Source of the DNA: Vibrio furnissii CIP 102972 | GTDB lineage: Bacteria; Pseudomonadota; Gammaproteobacteria; Enterobacterales; Vibrionaceae | DNA length: 62,397 nucleotides | Direction: 5' to 3' | Assembly (NCBI RefSeq): GCF_000176175.1 | Contig: NZ_ACZP01000006.1 | Span: 1-62,397 of the forward strand | Part shown: positions 39,506 through 49,148 of the stretch, piece after piece | Layout: each line of letters starts with the position of its first letter | Position numbering within the stretch: position 1 is the first letter of the stretch | Notes under the pieces: model-generated | The model's input: only the letters and a program-made list of their open reading frames with translations | Databases searched by the model: none | Told to the model about the DNA's origin: nothing | Position numbers and translations under genes: made by a program

Positions 39506-39602
39506 GACGTTCTCCATAGTTAGGTTAGTCGCGCCTGCCAGATGACACACGCGACGGTATTGCGTAGAATTCCGGTTATTCTAATCGAATTCACTGTAAA
39601 GT

Positions 39603-40448
39603 ATGAGCAAATATTCTGACGCAAAAGAGCTGGCGGGTTTAACCCTGGGGAAAAAAACCGAGTACGCGAACCAGTACGATCCTTCCCTTTTGCAGCCGGT
39701 TCCACGTAGCCTAAACCGCAACGATCTGCACTTGGGAGACACACTGCCGTTTTTGGGCTGCGACCTCTGGACGCTATATGAGCTGTCATGGCTCAACGAC
39801 AATGGCCTGCCACAAGTGGCGATCGGCGAAGTCGCGATTCCGGCCACCAGCGCCAACCTGATCGAGTCGAAATCGTTCAAACTTTACCTCAATAGTTTTA
39901 ACCAGACGCGCTTCTCAACCTGGGCAGACGTTCAGGCGCGCCTGCAACACGATTTGTCCGCGTGCGCCGGTGAAACCGTGCATGTCGAGGTCAAGCCGCT
40001 AGCGGCCTATACCGCGCAGCCGATTGTGACCATGCAAGGAGACTGCATCGACGATCAGGACATCACCATCACCAGCTACGCATTTGACGACACCTTACTT
40101 GCCGATGCCACCAGCGATGACGTTGTTGAAGAGACGTTGCACAGCCACCTGCTGAAGTCCAACTGCCTGATCACCAATCAGCCCGACTGGGGCAGCGTAG
40201 AAATCACTTACCGTGGGCCGAAAATTAATCGCGAAGCGCTGCTGCGCTACATTGTGTCATTCCGTGAGCACAACGAGTTCCATGAGCAGTGTGTTGAGCG
40301 TATCTTTACCGACATCACCCGCTACTGCCACCCAGAGCACTTAACGGTGCTGGCTCGCTACACCCGTCGCGGCGGTCTAGATATCAACCCGTATCGCTCA
40401 ACTGAGCAGGCGGCTCCGAGCCACAATCAACGTATGGCTCGTCAATAA
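39603..40448 (+). CDS. queF: NADPH-dependent 7-cyano-7-deazaguanine reductase (long-form QueF)
   Basis: Reduces preQ0 to preQ1 in queuosine biosynthesis. 281 residues in the tandem T-fold (YqcD/YqcE-like) form. The QueF motif [17 protein letters not shown] is near 88-104. The thioimide cysteine lies in [16 protein letters not shown] with the following Asp, and the substrate Glu is in [13 protein letters not shown]. Confidence 0.97.
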   Translation: MSKYSDAKELAGLTLGKKTEYANQYDPSLLQPVPRSLNRNDLHLGDTLPFLGCDLWTLYELSWLNDNGLPQVAIGEVAIPATSANLIESKSFKLYLNSFNQTRFSTWADVQARLQHDLSACAGETVHVEVKPLAAYTAQPIVTMQGDCIDDQDITITSYAFDDTLLADATSDDVVEETLHSHLLKSNCLITNQPDWGSVEITYRGPKINREALLRYIVSFREHNEFHEQCVERIFTDITRYCHPEHLTVLARYTRRGGLDINPYRSTEQAAPSHNQRMARQ

Positions 40449-40453
40449 CAAGG

Positions 40454-42736
40454 ATGCTCGACAGGATGACATTTCTTCGCTGGAAGCACTGGCTTGGTTT
40501 GGCTCTGCTCTCATTTTCAACCTGGACCTACGCCACCATCTATTCGTCACCCACCCTGAACGAAGCCGATGGTTTGATTGAGATTTCTCCAGCGCAAGCC
40601 AAAGCGCTGGCCACAGAATATCTCTCCCAACGCAAGTTGGCCGATAAAGCCGAAACCAGCCCAACCACCATTTCACGCGATGAAACCGACAGCCGGGTGC
40701 GCACGCCCGGCAGTACGATTGATGCGTTGAAGATTCTTGCCAAAGCCGAGTTTAATCTCGGGTATCAACAAACGGCGTTCAAGTTGCTGGATGAAGCGCA
40801 AGAATTGGCGGAGAAATACCAGTTGCCGTATTTGGAACTGGAAGTCGAGATCCTTGATGTGCGCTTGCAATGGCGCTACGACGGCAACACCAGCGAAGCG
40901 CGCGAAGAGCTGCGCAACATTGCCAAAGAATACGAAGCGATCAAAAATTCCGACCACCTCGCCAAAGGCATCGATTACAAAATGACGATGCTGCGCGCCG
41001 AGATTGCCTCCCAAGCCAATGACCTCGAACTGGCCAATCGCCTATTTGCGCAAGTCAAACCCTACATCGATACCTTGCAATCGAAAAAGCCGCAAATTGA
41101 ATACCATTTGGTGGTCGGTAAACATTACCTCAATCACGAACTCTACAACCTTGCCCTGTCCGAACTCCTGATGTCTTATTGGGGCGCGGTGGAAAGTAAC
41201 GCCAGCGCCCTGCTGGCCAAAACCAATACCCTGCTGGCCCAACTGTTCTTTGAACGCCGCGTGCTGGACAAAGCGCTGGTTCATCTCTCGCAGGCCGCCG
41301 ATTTTTACGATAACTACGACAAGTCGCCGGCACTGGCAGCAGTGTTAAAACGCATGGGCGATGTCTACTACCAGCAAGGCAAGTACAACTTGGCGCTGGT
41401 ACACTACTTCAACGTGATTGACCACGAGAGCAGCAGCAACGACATTGAAAGCGTGATCGAAGTGCGCCTCAGCCTTGCCGCGACCTATTTGCAACTGTTC
41501 AACTACCCACTGACCGAGCAGTATTTGGCGCGCGCAGAAGAGCTGCTCAGCTACACCGACATTCCGCGTCTCAAAGGGCGAGCCAGCTTGTTGAACGCTG
41601 GATTGGCTTACCATCAAAATCAGGGCCAGCAAGTGATTGCCCAAGCGCAACAAGCGCTCAGCATCGGCCAAGCAACGGGCGATTTAGCGATTGAAGAGAA
41701 CGCCTACCGCCTGTTGTCGCTCGGCTATGAACAGACGGGCCGTTATGCCAATGCGCTGGAAAACGTCAAACAGAGCAATGCCATCGCGCAGATCCGCCAA
41801 GAAAAACTCAATCAGATCAGTGAAGATGCATTCCGCCAGCAAAAAGAGTTCGTAGAACAGACACTGCATTTGGTCGGTCAGGAAAAAGAGCTGCAAGAAA
41901 CTCAGCGTGAATACAGCAAGTTCCAAAAAATCGCGTTTGCGCTGTTCGTGGCCAGTTCGATCTTCTTCTTACTGCTACTGCGTCGCGGTTACGTGATTCA
42001 GCGCCAGCGCGATGAAATCGATGAACTCAGCAGTAACCTTTACACTCACTCGCGCTCGCGCCTACACAACCTGCGTATGCTCAACTCCAAGCTGCTCTCT
42101 TCACTAGAACGCAGCAGTCAAAACTACGAACAGTGGCACGTGGGGGAATTGATCCATGAACCACTCAACGATCGATTGCGCTTTGCGATGATCGACATTC
42201 CGTTCCTGCGCAACATGTACTTGCAACACGGCTACAGCGCAGGTCTGGAACTGGAACACGACTTTGGCGCCTTCCTCAAATCGAAAATCGATGACGACAA
42301 AGCACGTCTGTACCATTTCTCCGATGCCAACCTGCTCTACATTGAACCGTGTCCGGATCGCGAACGTCCGCCAGAAGATCTGTTCAATAAAGTGCAGTCA
42401 TGGATTGAAGAATTTCAGCCCGAACGCCGCCTCAACCGCATCATTCGCATGGGCATCGCTGATTATCCGTTCCTGCCTCGCGCATACACGGCAATCAACG
42501 ACAAAGAGTTGCTGGACATTCTGCTCATGGCCGCCAGTGTGGCGCGCGATCTGAGCATCAAAGAGAACAGCAGCCACTGGGTTTACCTGCGCGCCATCGA
42601 CAATGCGCCAGCGGCCAGTTTTGCGTCCAACAATATCCGTAAATCGTGCAAACATGCCATCAATCAGGGATTGATCAAGGTGCATTCCTCATACAAGAAT
42701 GAGGAGAACATCAAAAAACTTTTAAAAGATGGGTAA
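40454..42736 (+). CDS. TPR-repeat inner-membrane protein with a degenerate GGDEF-like domain
   Basis: 760 residues, not a named gene. N-terminal signal (LGLALLSFSTWTYA); periplasmic region of about 40-470 made of TPR-like helical pairs (AEFNLGYQQTAFKLLDEAQ; MGDVYYQQGKYNLALVHYF; LLSLGYEQTGRYANALENV); a coiled coil; one membrane helix at about 492-510 (FALFVASSIFFLLLL); then a cytoplasmic domain of about 570-735 laid out like GGDEF. HEPLNDRL stands for DPLTGLxNR, FAMIDIPFLRNMYLQHGY for the LDIDxFKxxND-GH block, and YHFSDANLLYIEP occupies the GGDEF position. The catalytic Asp/Glu are missing, so cyclase activity is unlikely. It starts 5 bases after queF and precedes a diguanylate cyclase. ATG 40466 is an alternative start. 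Confidence 0.8.
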   Translation: MLDRMTFLRWKHWLGLALLSFSTWTYATIYSSPTLNEADGLIEISPAQAKALATEYLSQRKLADKAETSPTTISRDETDSRVRTPGSTIDALKILAKAEFNLGYQQTAFKLLDEAQELAEKYQLPYLELEVEILDVRLQWRYDGNTSEAREELRNIAKEYEAIKNSDHLAKGIDYKMTMLRAEIASQANDLELANRLFAQVKPYIDTLQSKKPQIEYHLVVGKHYLNHELYNLALSELLMSYWGAVESNASALLAKTNTLLAQLFFERRVLDKALVHLSQAADFYDNYDKSPALAAVLKRMGDVYYQQGKYNLALVHYFNVIDHESSSNDIESVIEVRLSLAATYLQLFNYPLTEQYLARAEELLSYTDIPRLKGRASLLNAGLAYHQNQGQQVIAQAQQALSIGQATGDLAIEENAYRLLSLGYEQTGRYANALENVKQSNAIAQIRQEKLNQISEDAFRQQKEFVEQTLHLVGQEKELQETQREYSKFQKIAFALFVASSIFFLLLLRRGYVIQRQRDEIDELSSNLYTHSRSRLHNLRMLNSKLLSSLERSSQNYEQWHVGELIHEPLNDRLRFAMIDIPFLRNMYLQHGYSAGLELEHDFGAFLKSKIDDDKARLYHFSDANLLYIEPCPDRERPPEDLFNKVQSWIEEFQPERRLNRIIRMGIADYPFLPRAYTAINDKELLDILLMAASVARDLSIKENSSHWVYLRAIDNAPAASFASNNIRKSCKHAINQGLIKVHSSYKNEENIKKLLKDG

Positions 42737-42817
42737 AAGCTATACGGTTAACGCACTGAAATCGTGACGAATAATTTTTTTTTGTTATTATCGATAAATC
42801 ACTAAATAGGATCAGGG

Positions 42818-44410
42818 TTGATCCGAAGCTGTAGTTTGTTGTCGATGGGCGTTCTCGAGCAAGATATCCAAAATCAGTTAAACCAGCTGCGTAGTCAGTT
42901 GGAACAGACACGTTTGACACAACGGGATACTTCGTTCAAATTTAATCGAGAACAGAAAGTCCTGAAACGTATCGTCGCATCTTTAAGTCTGGCTTGCCAA
43001 GGCGAGAACCATCGATTGAATGGGTATTTAGCTGAACTGCGTCAAGCCATCGAGCAACAAAAAGATGTAAGCTCGCTCATACCTCGTCTGGCCGTACTGG
43101 AGCGCATGTTGAAGCAACACACGTTGATTAAGGAAAAGCAGAGTTCCCATTTGGACTCGCAAATCAAACACAGTGGCGAAATCTTGCTGCGTGTTCCCGG
43201 CCTGCCTTCAAAATTAAAACGCGACCTGCGTGATTTACTCAGTTTTTCTGCGGCCCAACAACTACCCAAAGCGGACCAAGCCATGCGCTTACTGGGCATT
43301 TACGAACGCTCGGTAAAAATCATCACCGCCAATCCGCCATCGGTGACCGACGAACTCAGCCAAAGCGCCGACAACGAATTGTTGGCACGCCTGAGTGACG
43401 ATCTGCAAAACTTGATTTGCGAACTGGATTTCGATGGGGAATCGGGCGATCTGCTGACCGACATTCGCACCAAGCTGTTAAACGGCGTGACGACTCAGAC
43501 CTTATTGGAACTGACGCTGGACGTGTTAAAGCTGGTGATTGCCGGCACTCACTTCGAGCGCAAAAGTTCAGAAAAATTCCTAGAGCAAGTCAACAGCTCC
43601 TTGGCGAACAACATCAAAAGCGTCAATCAAAACGTCGACCAAAGCCTCAACTATCAAACGCATCGTCAAGAGATGCATCAAGAGCTGAACACCCTGGTCG
43701 GTCGTAGTCAAACCGCCCTGAAAGATGGTGAAGAGCTCAGCAGCACCAAAGCCAAGCTTGAACCGATGTTGGCGGATCTAGCCTCGTTGTCGGAGCGACT
43801 CACGCACGCTGAGCAGCGTGAACAGGCGCTGATTGAACGCATGCAATACACGCGCACTCAAATGGAAGCCCTGTTTGAACTCACCCAAGATTACCGCCGT
43901 CGTTTGGAAGATCAGGCGCAGCGCATGCTGCAAGATCCACTGACCAAAGTGTACAACCGCACCGCGTTTAATGATCGATTGGAACTCGAATATCGCCGTT
44001 GGATTCGTACTCAGCACACGCTGCGTGTGGTGATGTTGGATATCGATAAGTTCAAAACCATCAACGACAGCTTCGGCTACATGGCCGGTGATAAAGCGCT
44101 GAAAATCATTGCGCGCACCATCAGTAAAGAGATTGAAGACACCGACACCGTGGCGCGTTTTTCCGGCGAAGAGTTCATTCTGCTACTGCCAGAACACGCC
44201 GACAACGCGTGTTATCAAATCATTCAACAAATCCAACGGAATATCTCCAAACTGCCGTTCAAGTTCCGCGATAAAAGCATCATCATCACCATGACGGCTG
44301 CCAGTACCTGTTTCAAAGAATCAGACACGCCAGAAACGGTGCTGGAGCGCGTTCACCGCGCCTTGGTCGAAGTGAAAAAATACGGGCCAAACCAAATCGC
44401 TTGGAAGTAA
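42818..44410 (+). CDS. Diguanylate cyclase (GGDEF protein) with helical N-terminus
   Basis: Predicted to make cyclic-di-GMP. About 530 residues, no membrane segment. Residues 1-360 are helical and coiled-coil (NQLNQLRSQLEQTR; LTHAEQREQALIERMQ), presumably sensory or oligomerising. The GGDEF domain (about 365-530) has DPLTKVYNRTAF, MLDIDKFKTINDSFGYMAGD and ARFSGEEFILLLPE; SGEEF in place of GGDEF keeps the catalytic acidic pair. The inhibitory RxxD site is absent (EDTDTVARF instead). The first codon is uncertain: TTG 42818 follows TAGGATCAGGG, while ATG 42845 has no obvious ribosome site. Confidence 0.88.
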   Translation: MIRSCSLLSMGVLEQDIQNQLNQLRSQLEQTRLTQRDTSFKFNREQKVLKRIVASLSLACQGENHRLNGYLAELRQAIEQQKDVSSLIPRLAVLERMLKQHTLIKEKQSSHLDSQIKHSGEILLRVPGLPSKLKRDLRDLLSFSAAQQLPKADQAMRLLGIYERSVKIITANPPSVTDELSQSADNELLARLSDDLQNLICELDFDGESGDLLTDIRTKLLNGVTTQTLLELTLDVLKLVIAGTHFERKSSEKFLEQVNSSLANNIKSVNQNVDQSLNYQTHRQEMHQELNTLVGRSQTALKDGEELSSTKAKLEPMLADLASLSERLTHAEQREQALIERMQYTRTQMEALFELTQDYRRRLEDQAQRMLQDPLTKVYNRTAFNDRLELEYRRWIRTQHTLRVVMLDIDKFKTINDSFGYMAGDKALKIIARTISKEIEDTDTVARFSGEEFILLLPEHADNACYQIIQQIQRNISKLPFKFRDKSIIITMTAASTCFKESDTPETVLERVHRALVEVKKYGPNQIAWK

Positions 44411-44781
44411 CCCCGACGGATCGCGGCCCCGCGGTCCGTTTCCCATGCCTCATTCGGTTATTTTTTAATCTGACACACCTGTTTTTAGTGACTCATCTCA
44501 CATCTGATGTCGCACAACATTTCCCATTTCAGCAGAACCGAACAAGATTGAAACTGGAATATCAATTAGTTAAACGTTCAGACTCGTGAACGTTGCGCCA
44601 AACATGCCCGCAACGCACGAGCCTGATGCATCCGGTTTTGCCTCAGGTTCATCCCATCAGAATCTGTGTTCACGCCGGACGATTGCCCCACCTCTGCGAC
44701 GCGAGCGACCAATAACGCCAACCATTCATCAACCAACCGCGCAGGTGGACTATCATTAACCTCTCAAGCAAGGAGGTCAGC
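44411..44781. other. Intergenic region before ppnN
   Basis: 371 bases. A strong G+C stem ACGGATCGCGG/CGCGGTCCGT (about 44416-44440) follows the cyclase gene but lacks an immediate T run. On the minus strand 44578-44736 is open for 52 codons from a TTG (reads [15 protein letters not shown] near its start), without a ribosome site; its reality is doubtful. No RNA family recognised. Confidence 0.35.
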
Positions 44782-46140
44782 ATGATCACTCAAGTCAGCC
44801 CTGCCGGCAGTATGGATCTGTTGTCGCAGCTCGAAGTCGAACGATTGAAAAAAACCGCGTCCAGTGATCTATATCAGCTGTACCGCAACTGCACCCTCGC
44901 GGTGCTGAACTCAGGCAGCCATACCGACAACTCCAAAGAGTTGCTCGATTTATATAAGAATTTTGACGTCACCGTGCTGCGCCGTGAACGTGGCATTAAG
45001 CTGGAACTGACCAACCCACCCGAACATGCATTTGTCGATGGACACATCATCAAAGGGATTCAGGAACACCTGTTTTCGGTATTGCGTGACATCGTCTACG
45101 TCAACATGCACTTGGCAGACAGCCAACGCCTGAATCTGACCAACGCCACACACATTACCAACTTGGTATTTGGCATTTTGCGTAATGCAGGCACGCTGAT
45201 CCCGGGCATCATTCCGAATTTGGTGGTGTGCTGGGGGGGGCACTCGATCAATGAAATCGAGTACCAATACACCCGCGAAGTGGGCCACGAACTGGGCCTG
45301 CGTGAACTCAATATCTGTACCGGCTGTGGCCCGGGCGCGATGGAAGGCCCAATGAAAGGGGCAGCGATTGGTCACGCGAAACAGCGCTACCACGAGCAGC
45401 GCTACCTTGGCCTGACCGAACCGTCGATTATTGCCGCTGAGCCGCCAAACCCGATCGTGAACGAATTGGTGATCATGCCCGACATCGAAAAACGTCTGGA
45501 AGCGTTTGTCCGCTTGGCGCACGGCATCATCATTTTCCCGGGCGGTCCGGGGACTGCAGAAGAGTTGCTGTACATTCTGGGCATTAAGATGCACCCAGAA
45601 AATGCCAACCAACCGATGCCAATCGTCCTGACCGGGCCGAAAGAGAGCGAAGCGTACTTCCGCTCCATCGATCAATTCATTGCCGACACACTCGGTGACG
45701 AAGCGCGTCAGCATTACACCATCGTGATCGACAACCCCGCAGAAGCAGCGCGCATCATGAAAAATGCCATGCCAGCGGTTCGTCAGCATCGCAAAGACAA
45801 CGATGACGCCTACAGCTTCAACTGGTCACTCAAAATCGAGCCGGAATTCCAACTGCCGTTTGAGCCGAACCACGAAAGCATGGCCAATTTGGACTTGCAT
45901 CTCAATCAGCGTCCGGAAGTGCTGGCCGCGAACCTGCGCCGCGCCTTCTCAGGCATTGTGGCCGGCAACGTGAAAGCCGAAGGCATTCATGAGATTGAAC
46001 GCAATGGCCCGTTTGAGATTCATGGCGACCCGATCTTGATGAAGAAAATGGACCGCCTGCTGAAAGATTTCGTTGAACAGCATCGCATGAAACTACCGGG
46101 CGGCTCGGCTTATGTGCCGTGTTATCGCATCGTCACCTGA
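44782..46140 (+). CDS. ppnN: Pyrimidine/purine nucleotide 5'-monophosphate nucleosidase PpnN
   Basis: Cleaves nucleoside monophosphates to base and ribose-5-phosphate; the E. coli enzyme is stimulated by (p)ppGpp. 452 residues (E. coli 454). The LOG/LDH-like core has [22 protein letters not shown] near 176 and the PGGxGTxxE motif as [16 protein letters not shown] near 252, flanked by family-specific N- and C-terminal domains. A near-perfect AGGAGGT ribosome site lies 5 bases upstream. An eight-G run at 45233-45240 encodes the conserved VCWGGHSI and is in frame. Confidence 0.95.
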   Translation: MITQVSPAGSMDLLSQLEVERLKKTASSDLYQLYRNCTLAVLNSGSHTDNSKELLDLYKNFDVTVLRRERGIKLELTNPPEHAFVDGHIIKGIQEHLFSVLRDIVYVNMHLADSQRLNLTNATHITNLVFGILRNAGTLIPGIIPNLVVCWGGHSINEIEYQYTREVGHELGLRELNICTGCGPGAMEGPMKGAAIGHAKQRYHEQRYLGLTEPSIIAAEPPNPIVNELVIMPDIEKRLEAFVRLAHGIIIFPGGPGTAEELLYILGIKMHPENANQPMPIVLTGPKESEAYFRSIDQFIADTLGDEARQHYTIVIDNPAEAARIMKNAMPAVRQHRKDNDDAYSFNWSLKIEPEFQLPFEPNHESMANLDLHLNQRPEVLAANLRRAFSGIVAGNVKAEGIHEIERNGPFEIHGDPILMKKMDRLLKDFVEQHRMKLPGGSAYVPCYRIVT

Positions 46141-46209
46141 CGCTTGGTAGCAATCCCATTGAATTTCATTACAATAAGGGCCTAACAGCCCTTATTTTTT
46201 TGAATTGCT

Positions 46210-46986
46210 ATGTCTATCCATCTCGTCATTATCGATGCTCTGAACCTCATTCGCCGCGTGCATTCCGCTCAGCCGGATGAAACCGATATTGCACGAACCA
46301 TAGACACCACCAGCCGGACGCTACAACGTATCATTGGTGAAGCCGACCCCACCCACATCATCGCGGTGTTTGATCACCACCTGCAAGATCGAGGCTGGCG
46401 CGCCGAGGTGCTGCCCGGCTACAAAGCCGGACGCAAACCCATGCCGCAGCCGCTACAACAAGGGCTCGACCAGATTCAGCAAGCATGGTGGGAACTGGGC
46501 ATCGATTCCCTGCTCTCCGAGGGCGATGAAGCCGATGACTTGGTCGCAACACTGGCCACCAAAGTGGCCGCGCATCAGGAAAAGGTCACCATCATTTCCA
46601 CCGACAAAGGCTACTGCCAACTGCTCTCTCCCACGCTACAAATTCGCGATTACTTCCAACAGCGTTGGTTGGATGCACCATTTATCGAAAACGAGTTTGG
46701 CGTCAAACCGACACAGCTGGCCGATTACTGGGGATTAACGGGGATCAGCTCCAGCCAAGTGCCGGGAGTCCCAGGAATTGGCCCTAAAGCGGCCAAAGAG
46801 ATACTGACGCAATATCCGGACATCGACAGCGCATACGCCAGTGACGACCTGCCAGCGAAATATCGCAAAAAGCTCGATGAACACATTGAACTGGCGCGGG
46901 TCTGTAAACAGGTAGCCGGACTGAAAACCGACATCGAACTCGGTTTTAATCTGCAGGACATTCGTTTCAGCGGATCACCGGCATAA
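46210..46986 (+). CDS. xni: Flap endonuclease-like protein Xni (ExoIX)
   Basis: 5'-nuclease-family protein that binds and cleaves flap DNA with potassium dependence. 258 residues. IIDALNLIRRVH at the start, DEADDLVATLA near 107, STDKGYCQLL near 133 and a helix-hairpin-helix VPGVPGIGPKAAKEIL near 188-203. Like E. coli Xni it is shorter than Pol I 5'-nuclease domains and lacks part of the second metal site. Ends at a shared terminator. Confidence 0.93.
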   Translation: MSIHLVIIDALNLIRRVHSAQPDETDIARTIDTTSRTLQRIIGEADPTHIIAVFDHHLQDRGWRAEVLPGYKAGRKPMPQPLQQGLDQIQQAWWELGIDSLLSEGDEADDLVATLATKVAAHQEKVTIISTDKGYCQLLSPTLQIRDYFQQRWLDAPFIENEFGVKPTQLADYWGLTGISSSQVPGVPGIGPKAAKEILTQYPDIDSAYASDDLPAKYRKKLDEHIELARVCKQVAGLKTDIELGFNLQDIRFSGSPA

Positions 46987-47013
46987 AAAAACGCTCCTTA
47001 AGGAGCGTTTTTT
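46985..47013. terminator. Bidirectional terminator xni / rlmM
   Basis: AAAAAAACGCTCCTTAAGGAGCGTTTTTT, a perfect stem with A and T flanks between convergent genes. Confidence 0.93.
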
Positions 47014-47033
47014 GTTTCAACTCTGTCACGATA

Positions 47034-48125
47034 TTAGTGCGGTGAGATGTTACTCAGTGATTGAACGTGCACCGTGATCTCTTCGCGATCGTGGTACAAA
47101 TGCTTCGCTTGCAGACGGAACTTGACGTGATTCTCTTTGAGGAAAATCTTCAGGTTTTCGATGTCTTCCAACACTTCATCGTAGCGGCCTTTCATCGGCA
47201 GTTTCAGGTTGAAAATCGCCTCTTTCGCCCAGCCACTGATGATCCATTCGCCCATCAGTTGTGCCACGCGTGATGGCTTTTCAATCATGTCACACACCAA
47301 CCAGGTCACGTTCTTACGCGGCGGCTCAAACTTAAACCCGTCGACCATGTGGTGTTTCACCTGACCGGTTTCCATCAGGCTGTCTGCCATCATGCCGTTA
47401 TCAATCGCGTGCACGAACATCGAGCGTTTCACCAACTGATACGTCCAACCGCCCGGACAAGCACCCAGATCGACCGCCCACATGCCAGACGCCAAACGCG
47501 TGTCCCATTCCTCGCGCGGAATAAACACGTGGAACGCTTCTTCCAGTTTGAGGGTTGAACGGCTTGGCGCATCGGTAGGAAACTTCAGGCGTGGAATGCC
47601 CATAAAGAACTGCGAGTTATTGGAACTCAGCGAATAACCGGCAAAACAGTGGCCCGGCGCGATAAAGCACACGTGCAGCACAGGCTTTTTCGGATGCTCT
47701 TTCGCAAACAACACTCCTTTGCCACGCAGCGCTTGACGCAATGGTACGGTGAATTTACGGCAGAACTTGAGTAGCTCTTTGGCTTCGTTAGTATCCGGCG
47801 TTTCCACACGCAGATCGCCGCAGCGCGGAAAATCTTCGTATTCAGACAACTGCGCCAAAATCGGCGAAATACGGTCATCTTTTGGCAGTTCAGTGAACTC
47901 TGCCGCCACCGCAAACATCTGGCGGGCAAAAATCAAGGCCTGAAAATCCAGCGCTTTGATCAGCTTTTGCGCATCGCCTTCCTGATAGCATTCAAACAGT
48001 ACATAGCCGCTGTTCTTCTGCATCCGCGGGAAACCATACACTTCCAGTTGCGTGGCTTTGTCCTGAATCTCACCGGCGCACTCTTTTTCAAAGCCTGCGC
48101 GGCAATAGAGCATGACTTGTTTCAC
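47034..48125 (-). CDS. rlmM: 23S rRNA (cytidine2498-2'-O)-methyltransferase RlmM
   Basis: Methylates the 2'-OH of C2498 in 23S rRNA. 363 residues from a GTG start at 48125, which overlaps the ygdD stop by 4 bases and aligns with the family N-terminus ([16 protein letters not shown]). An N-terminal THUMP region is followed by a Rossmann methyltransferase domain with [19 protein letters not shown] near 219 and [17 protein letters not shown] near 275. Last gene of the gcvA-hydrolase-ygdD-rlmM series. Confidence 0.96.
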   Translation of the reverse strand: MKQVMLYCRAGFEKECAGEIQDKATQLEVYGFPRMQKNSGYVLFECYQEGDAQKLIKALDFQALIFARQMFAVAAEFTELPKDDRISPILAQLSEYEDFPRCGDLRVETPDTNEAKELLKFCRKFTVPLRQALRGKGVLFAKEHPKKPVLHVCFIAPGHCFAGYSLSSNNSQFFMGIPRLKFPTDAPSRSTLKLEEAFHVFIPREEWDTRLASGMWAVDLGACPGGWTYQLVKRSMFVHAIDNGMMADSLMETGQVKHHMVDGFKFEPPRKNVTWLVCDMIEKPSRVAQLMGEWIISGWAKEAIFNLKLPMKGRYDEVLEDIENLKIFLKENHVKFRLQAKHLYHDREEITVHVQSLSNISPH

Positions 48126-48520
48126 TGCTTGACCTCTTTAATATTCATGGCCGCGAAGGTAAATAATCCCCAGCCGATCATAAACAGCAGACCACCCATC
48201 GGCGTGATGGGACCAAACCATTTCACACCCGTCAGTGCTAAGGCGTACAGGCTGCCGCTAAAACAAAAGATGCCGATGATAAAGCAAATCGCCGCGCGGC
48301 TAAAATAGTTTCGCGCTTTTTCTGTCCCCGACAGCTGCAACAAAATGCCACAGGCAATCAGCGCAGCCGCATGAATGAATTGATACTGCACACCCGTTTG
48401 AAAGACACCCAGCAAATAGGGACTCAACGTGGCTTTTAAACCGTGCGCCGCAAACGCGCCGAGCGCCACGGCAATCCCGGAGAACAGGCCGCCTAAGGTA
48501 AGTAATGACTTACTTTGCAT
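48122..48520 (-). CDS. ygdD: DUF423 membrane protein YgdD
   Basis: Small inner-membrane protein with four hydrophobic helices; function unknown. 132 residues (E. coli 131). Glycine-rich motifs [20 protein letters not shown] at the start and [18 protein letters not shown] near the end are typical. It lies between a hydrolase gene (11-base overlap) and rlmM (4-base overlap). Confidence 0.92.
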   Translation of the reverse strand: MQSKSLLTLGGLFSGIAVALGAFAAHGLKATLSPYLLGVFQTGVQYQFIHAAALIACGILLQLSGTEKARNYFSRAAICFIIGIFCFSGSLYALALTGVKWFGPITPMGGLLFMIGWGLFTFAAMNIKEVKQ

Positions 48521-49148
48521 CGTACACCTCGAGAATAAACTGACTCAATTGTTCCACCGCCAAGGCGATGTTTTGTGTTTCGGTATGCCCTGACGATTTG
48601 CGCGGTTTGAAGCTGTGATCGCCATCTGGCAGAAATACAAGCGAAACGCTTGGGCTGAATGAGAATGTGGCACACTCCAACTGCGTCCCAAACGTGTCGC
48701 GTTCGCCTTGCAGGATCAGCGTGGGCGTATCGATGTCTGCCAAGTGATCCCCTTTGAATTTTTCCGGCTTGCCGGGCGGGTGAAAAGGAAAACCCAAACA
48801 CGCAATACCCGCCACTTGCGGGTGCGCACTCAGCAGCGACGCCATTCGTCCGCCCATCGATTTGCCCCCAATGACCACCGGCCCCGTTGCGTGTTCGGCA
48901 ATCACCGCTTCAAACGCTTCCAGCAGTTTCGGCGCGCGATCCGGCGGACGGCGCTTGCCATCTTCGGCACGCTTGACCATGTACGGAAAGTTAAATCGCA
49001 CCACACGAATGCCACGCTCAGCCACGCCCTTGGCGACCGCCGCCATAAACTCGTGGTCCATATCAGCTCCGGCACCATGGGCAAAAATAAACGTCAGCGG
49101 CTGCGAGCCGCCATCAATGCGCACGGGGGTTGAGGCTGTTGTCATCAA
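48510..49148 (-). CDS. Alpha/beta-hydrolase of the KANL3/Tex30-like family
   Basis: About 212 residues, predicted cytoplasmic serine hydrolase of unknown substrate. Oxyanion region FIFAHGAGADMDHEF near 20-34, nucleophile elbow VIGGKSMGGRMASL (Ser of GKSMGG) near 98, Asp region LILQGERDTFG near 150 and a catalytic His candidate in LPDGDHSF near 182. It is inserted between gcvA and ygdD, which are adjacent in E. coli, and overlaps both (35 and 11 bases). Start at 49148 or 49145. Confidence 0.85.
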   Translation of the reverse strand: MMTTASTPVRIDGGSQPLTFIFAHGAGADMDHEFMAAVAKGVAERGIRVVRFNFPYMVKRAEDGKRRPPDRAPKLLEAFEAVIAEHATGPVVIGGKSMGGRMASLLSAHPQVAGIACLGFPFHPPGKPEKFKGDHLADIDTPTLILQGERDTFGTQLECATFSFSPSVSLVFLPDGDHSFKPRKSSGHTETQNIALAVEQLSQFILEVYDAK

